Shown here: in pieces, positions 5,965 to 7,625 of the stretch
Position numbering within the stretch: position 1 is the stretch's first letter
Layout: every line of letters begins with the position of its first letter
Assembly: GCA_934202215.1 (NCBI GenBank)
Contig: CAKPXR010000061.1
Span: forward strand, 1 to 7,625
Direction of reading: 5' to 3'
Source of the DNA: an uncultured Veillonella sp.
Lineage (GTDB): Bacteria; Bacillota; Negativicutes; Veillonellales; Veillonellaceae
Length of the DNA: 7,625 nucleotides
Notes under the pieces: generated by a model
What the model was told of the DNA's origin: nothing
Databases searched by the model: none
The model's input: only the letters and a program-made list of their open reading frames with translations
Position numbers and translations under genes: made by a program

Positions 5965-6639
5965 ATGAATACTAAAAAAATTGCCATTGCTATTGATGGT
6001 CCTGCAGGGGCTGGTAAAAGTAGTATTTCAAAGGTAGTGGCTAATGAATTAGGTTATTTATATATTGATACAGGTGCTATGTATCGAGGTGTTACGTGGG
6101 CGGTTCTTGATAGTAACGTAGATGTTAACAATCAAAAGGAAGTTGAGGCTTTACTCCCTTCATTAGATTTAACACTAGAGCCTACGGCAAGTGCTTGTAA
6201 GGTATTTGTAAAAGGTCAAGATGTAACAAATCTAATTCGACAACAACAAATCAATGAGAACGTATCAACCATTGCTTCTTATAAAGGAGTACGTGAATAC
6301 TTAGTTGAACGTCAACAAGCAATGGCAGCTGTTGGTGGTGTTATTTTAGATGGACGAGATATAGGTTCTGTTGTTCTACCAGACGCAGAATTGAAAATTT
6401 ACTTAACTGCTTCTGTAGATGCACGAGCTAAACGTAGATGGCTTGAAGTTCAAGGTACTTCTAACGAACAACCATTAGAAGACATTAAAAAGAACGTAGA
6501 AAGTCGCGATGAAATGGATAAAAATCGTGATGAATCTCCACTTGTATGTGTTGAGGATGCCATTATTGTGGATTCTAGTAATATGACATTTGATGAAACA
6601 GTGGAACATATATTGCATCTAGTACAGGAGCGAATCTAA
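5965..6639 (+). CDS. cmk: (d)CMP kinase
   Basis: Cytidylate kinase phosphorylates CMP and dCMP with ATP in the cytosol, recycling CMP from RNA decay and from phospholipid synthesis. The 224-aa sequence has the P-loop GPAGAGKS (12-19), the acceptor-site YIDTGAMYRG (33-42), LDGRDIGSVVLPDA (128-141) and the lid-region SRDEMDKNRDESPL (180-193), which corresponds to the family's RDxxDxxRxxSPL. Length is typical. AGAGGT at 5955-5960, overlapping the stop of the upstream gene, is 4 nt before the ATG. Placement directly before plsC fits a link to lipid synthesis, since CMP is released when CDP-diacylglycerol is used. Confidence 0.96.
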   Translation: MNTKKIAIAIDGPAGAGKSSISKVVANELGYLYIDTGAMYRGVTWAVLDSNVDVNNQKEVEALLPSLDLTLEPTASACKVFVKGQDVTNLIRQQQINENVSTIASYKGVREYLVERQQAMAAVGGVILDGRDIGSVVLPDAELKIYLTASVDARAKRRWLEVQGTSNEQPLEDIKKNVESRDEMDKNRDESPLVCVEDAIIVDSSNMTFDETVEHILHLVQERI

Positions 6640-6640
6640 G

Positions 6641-7261
6641 ATGAATAAATTTTCTACATGGCTTTGGCGTACTGCTTTTTGGTTGCGTTATAAAGTCGGA
6701 TATGGATTAAAGGTATACGGTCGTGATAACTTCCCTATGGAAGGTCCCGTTATTGTTGTACCAAATCATTTGAGTAATAATGATCCCCCTATTTGTGGGT
6801 ATGCATTACCAAGACACGTGCACTTTATGGCAAAGCAGGAGTTATTTGTGAATCCTATTTCTCGATTTTTCTGTACTTGGCTTGGTGCGTTTCCTCTAAA
6901 TCGTGGAGCTATTGATAAGGTGGCTATTCGTCATGCATTAGGTTTATTGAAAGATAATAAGGTGCTAGGTATATTTGCAGAGGGGAATCGACAAAAGAGT
7001 GGAAAACTTGGTAGATTCCATGACGGAGCCGCATCCATTGCGTTGCGTACGGGTATTGGCATTACACCAGTTGCGATTATTGGATCTCATAATATGAAGA
7101 AAAATCAAGTCGCATGTATTATTGGTAAACAAGTTCCTGTAAGTAAAGCAAAGCCTACACCGGAAGCAATAAAAGAAGTTAATGATCGTGTGAAAGGTGA
7201 AATCCAACGCATGATAGATTCTTATCATGAAAATCGTATAGAGGAGACTTTATGGAAATAA
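6641..7261 (+). CDS. plsC: 1-acyl-sn-glycerol-3-phosphate acyltransferase
   Basis: PlsC adds the second acyl chain to lysophosphatidic acid to make phosphatidic acid, at the inner face of the cytoplasmic membrane. The 206-aa product shows the PlsC/LPLAT motifs in order. The catalytic H(X)4D is in NHLSNND (42-48, His43 and Asp48). The GAFPLNRG block is at 82-89, substrate-binding FAEGNRQ at 112-118 (a variant of the common EGTR), and TPVAIIG at 142-148. The N-terminal TWLWRTAFWLRYKVGYG is hydrophobic and basic, consistent with membrane association. AGGAG at 6626-6630 lies 10 nt before the ATG, and only 1 nt separates it from cmk. The 3' end overlaps ispH by 10 nt. The exact acyl acceptor within the LPLAT family is inferred. 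Confidence 0.92.
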   Translation: MNKFSTWLWRTAFWLRYKVGYGLKVYGRDNFPMEGPVIVVPNHLSNNDPPICGYALPRHVHFMAKQELFVNPISRFFCTWLGAFPLNRGAIDKVAIRHALGLLKDNKVLGIFAEGNRQKSGKLGRFHDGAASIALRTGIGITPVAIIGSHNMKKNQVACIIGKQVPVSKAKPTPEAIKEVNDRVKGEIQRMIDSYHENRIEETLWK

Positions 7262-7625
7262 TTTTGGCTGAAAACCACGGCTTTTGCTATGGTGTAAAAC
7301 GAGCTGTTGAAATGGCTGATGAAGCCGCCAATAGTGAGGGTAAAAGTTATACATTAGGTCCTATCATTCACAATCCTCAAGTTGTAGGGCGCTTAGAAAG
7401 TAAAGGTGTAAGCCCGATCCAAGAGGTTGCTGATATCGATGAAGGAACTATGATTATCAGATCTCATGGTGTAGGTCCTGCTATTTATGCTGAAGCTGAA
7501 GAAAAGGGCTTACATATTTTAGATGCTACATGTCCTCATGTAAAAAAAGCACAACAAGATGCTAAGTCTGTCATTGAAGATGGCATGACATTAGTGATTT
7601 TAGGCGAAAAAAACCATCCTGAGGT
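7252..7625 (+). CDS. ispH: 4-hydroxy-3-methylbut-2-enyl diphosphate reductase, 5' part (cut by window end)
   Basis: IspH (LytB) is the [4Fe-4S] enzyme of the last step of the MEP pathway, which makes isopentenyl and dimethylallyl diphosphate. I translated the 124 codons visible here. They start MEIILAENHGFCYGVKRAVE with the first cluster ligand Cys12. GPIIHNP (His40), RSHGV (His72), DATCPHV (second cluster ligand Cys94) and EKNHPE (His122 and Glu124, the latter matching the catalytic Glu of E. coli IspH) follow. GAGGAG at 7241-7246, inside plsC, is 5 nt before the ATG. The third cluster cysteine lies beyond the window. In many clostridia and related bacteria this protein is fused to ribosomal protein S1 repeats, which cannot be judged here. 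Confidence 0.95.
   Translation, partial: MEIILAENHGFCYGVKRAVEMADEAANSEGKSYTLGPIIHNPQVVGRLESKGVSPIQEVADIDEGTMIIRSHGVGPAIYAEAEEKGLHILDATCPHVKKAQQDAKSVIEDGMTLVILGEKNHPE

Noticed and set aside
6965..7228. Minus-strand ORF of 87 codons inside plsC
   Set aside because: Low-complexity translation rich in Asn, Cys and Phe, typical of a shadow frame; plsC motifs are on the other strand.

Overview
The window looks like a piece of chromosome from a low-GC member of the Firmicutes lineage. The most likely group is the diderm Negativicutes, with something close to Veillonella as my best guess. Three things point there: the AT-rich base composition, the Firmicutes-style gene train scpA-scpB-rluB followed by cmk-plsC-ispH, and a membrane phosphoethanolamine transferase of the kind that decorates lipopolysaccharide in outer-membrane bacteria. 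The genus is an inference from gene content, not from an alignment.

Layout. Positions 1-44 are the 3' end of a class II tRNA, most likely tRNA-Leu, closed by a strong C(UUCG)G hairpin terminator. A short plus-strand gene follows (about 180-635). It encodes a DUF523/TudS-type iron-sulfur protein, probably a thiouracil desulfurase. Its stop codon lies inside a terminator hairpin that also serves the convergent gene. That gene, on the minus strand (737-2569), encodes a membrane-anchored phosphoethanolamine transferase of the EptA/CptA sulfatase superfamily. A 165-bp AT-rich gap (2570-2734) holds two divergent promoters set back to back and a small hairpin against the transferase's ribosome binding site.

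From 2735 to the window end all genes lie on the plus strand and are tightly packed, with gaps of 1-12 nt or overlaps of 4 and 10 nt. They are scpA, scpB (chromosome condensation with SMC), rluB (23S rRNA pseudouridine synthase), an HI0933/YhiN-family flavoprotein of unknown role, cmk (CMP kinase), plsC (lysophosphatidate acyltransferase) and the 5' part of ispH (isoprenoid synthesis). I see no terminator between them, so they probably form one operon driven by the promoter at 2668-2697. Chromosome segregation, ribosome maturation, nucleotide, phospholipid and isoprenoid synthesis are thereby tied together as a growth-related housekeeping unit.

All genes appear intact except the tRNA and ispH, which are cut by the window edges. 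I found no mobile element, CRISPR array, phage gene or frameshift. Nothing clearly amounts to an undescribed system. The items most worth a second look are the regulation and substrate of the phosphoethanolamine transferase, the orphan flavoprotein inside the operon, and whether ispH continues into a ribosomal protein S1 fusion.
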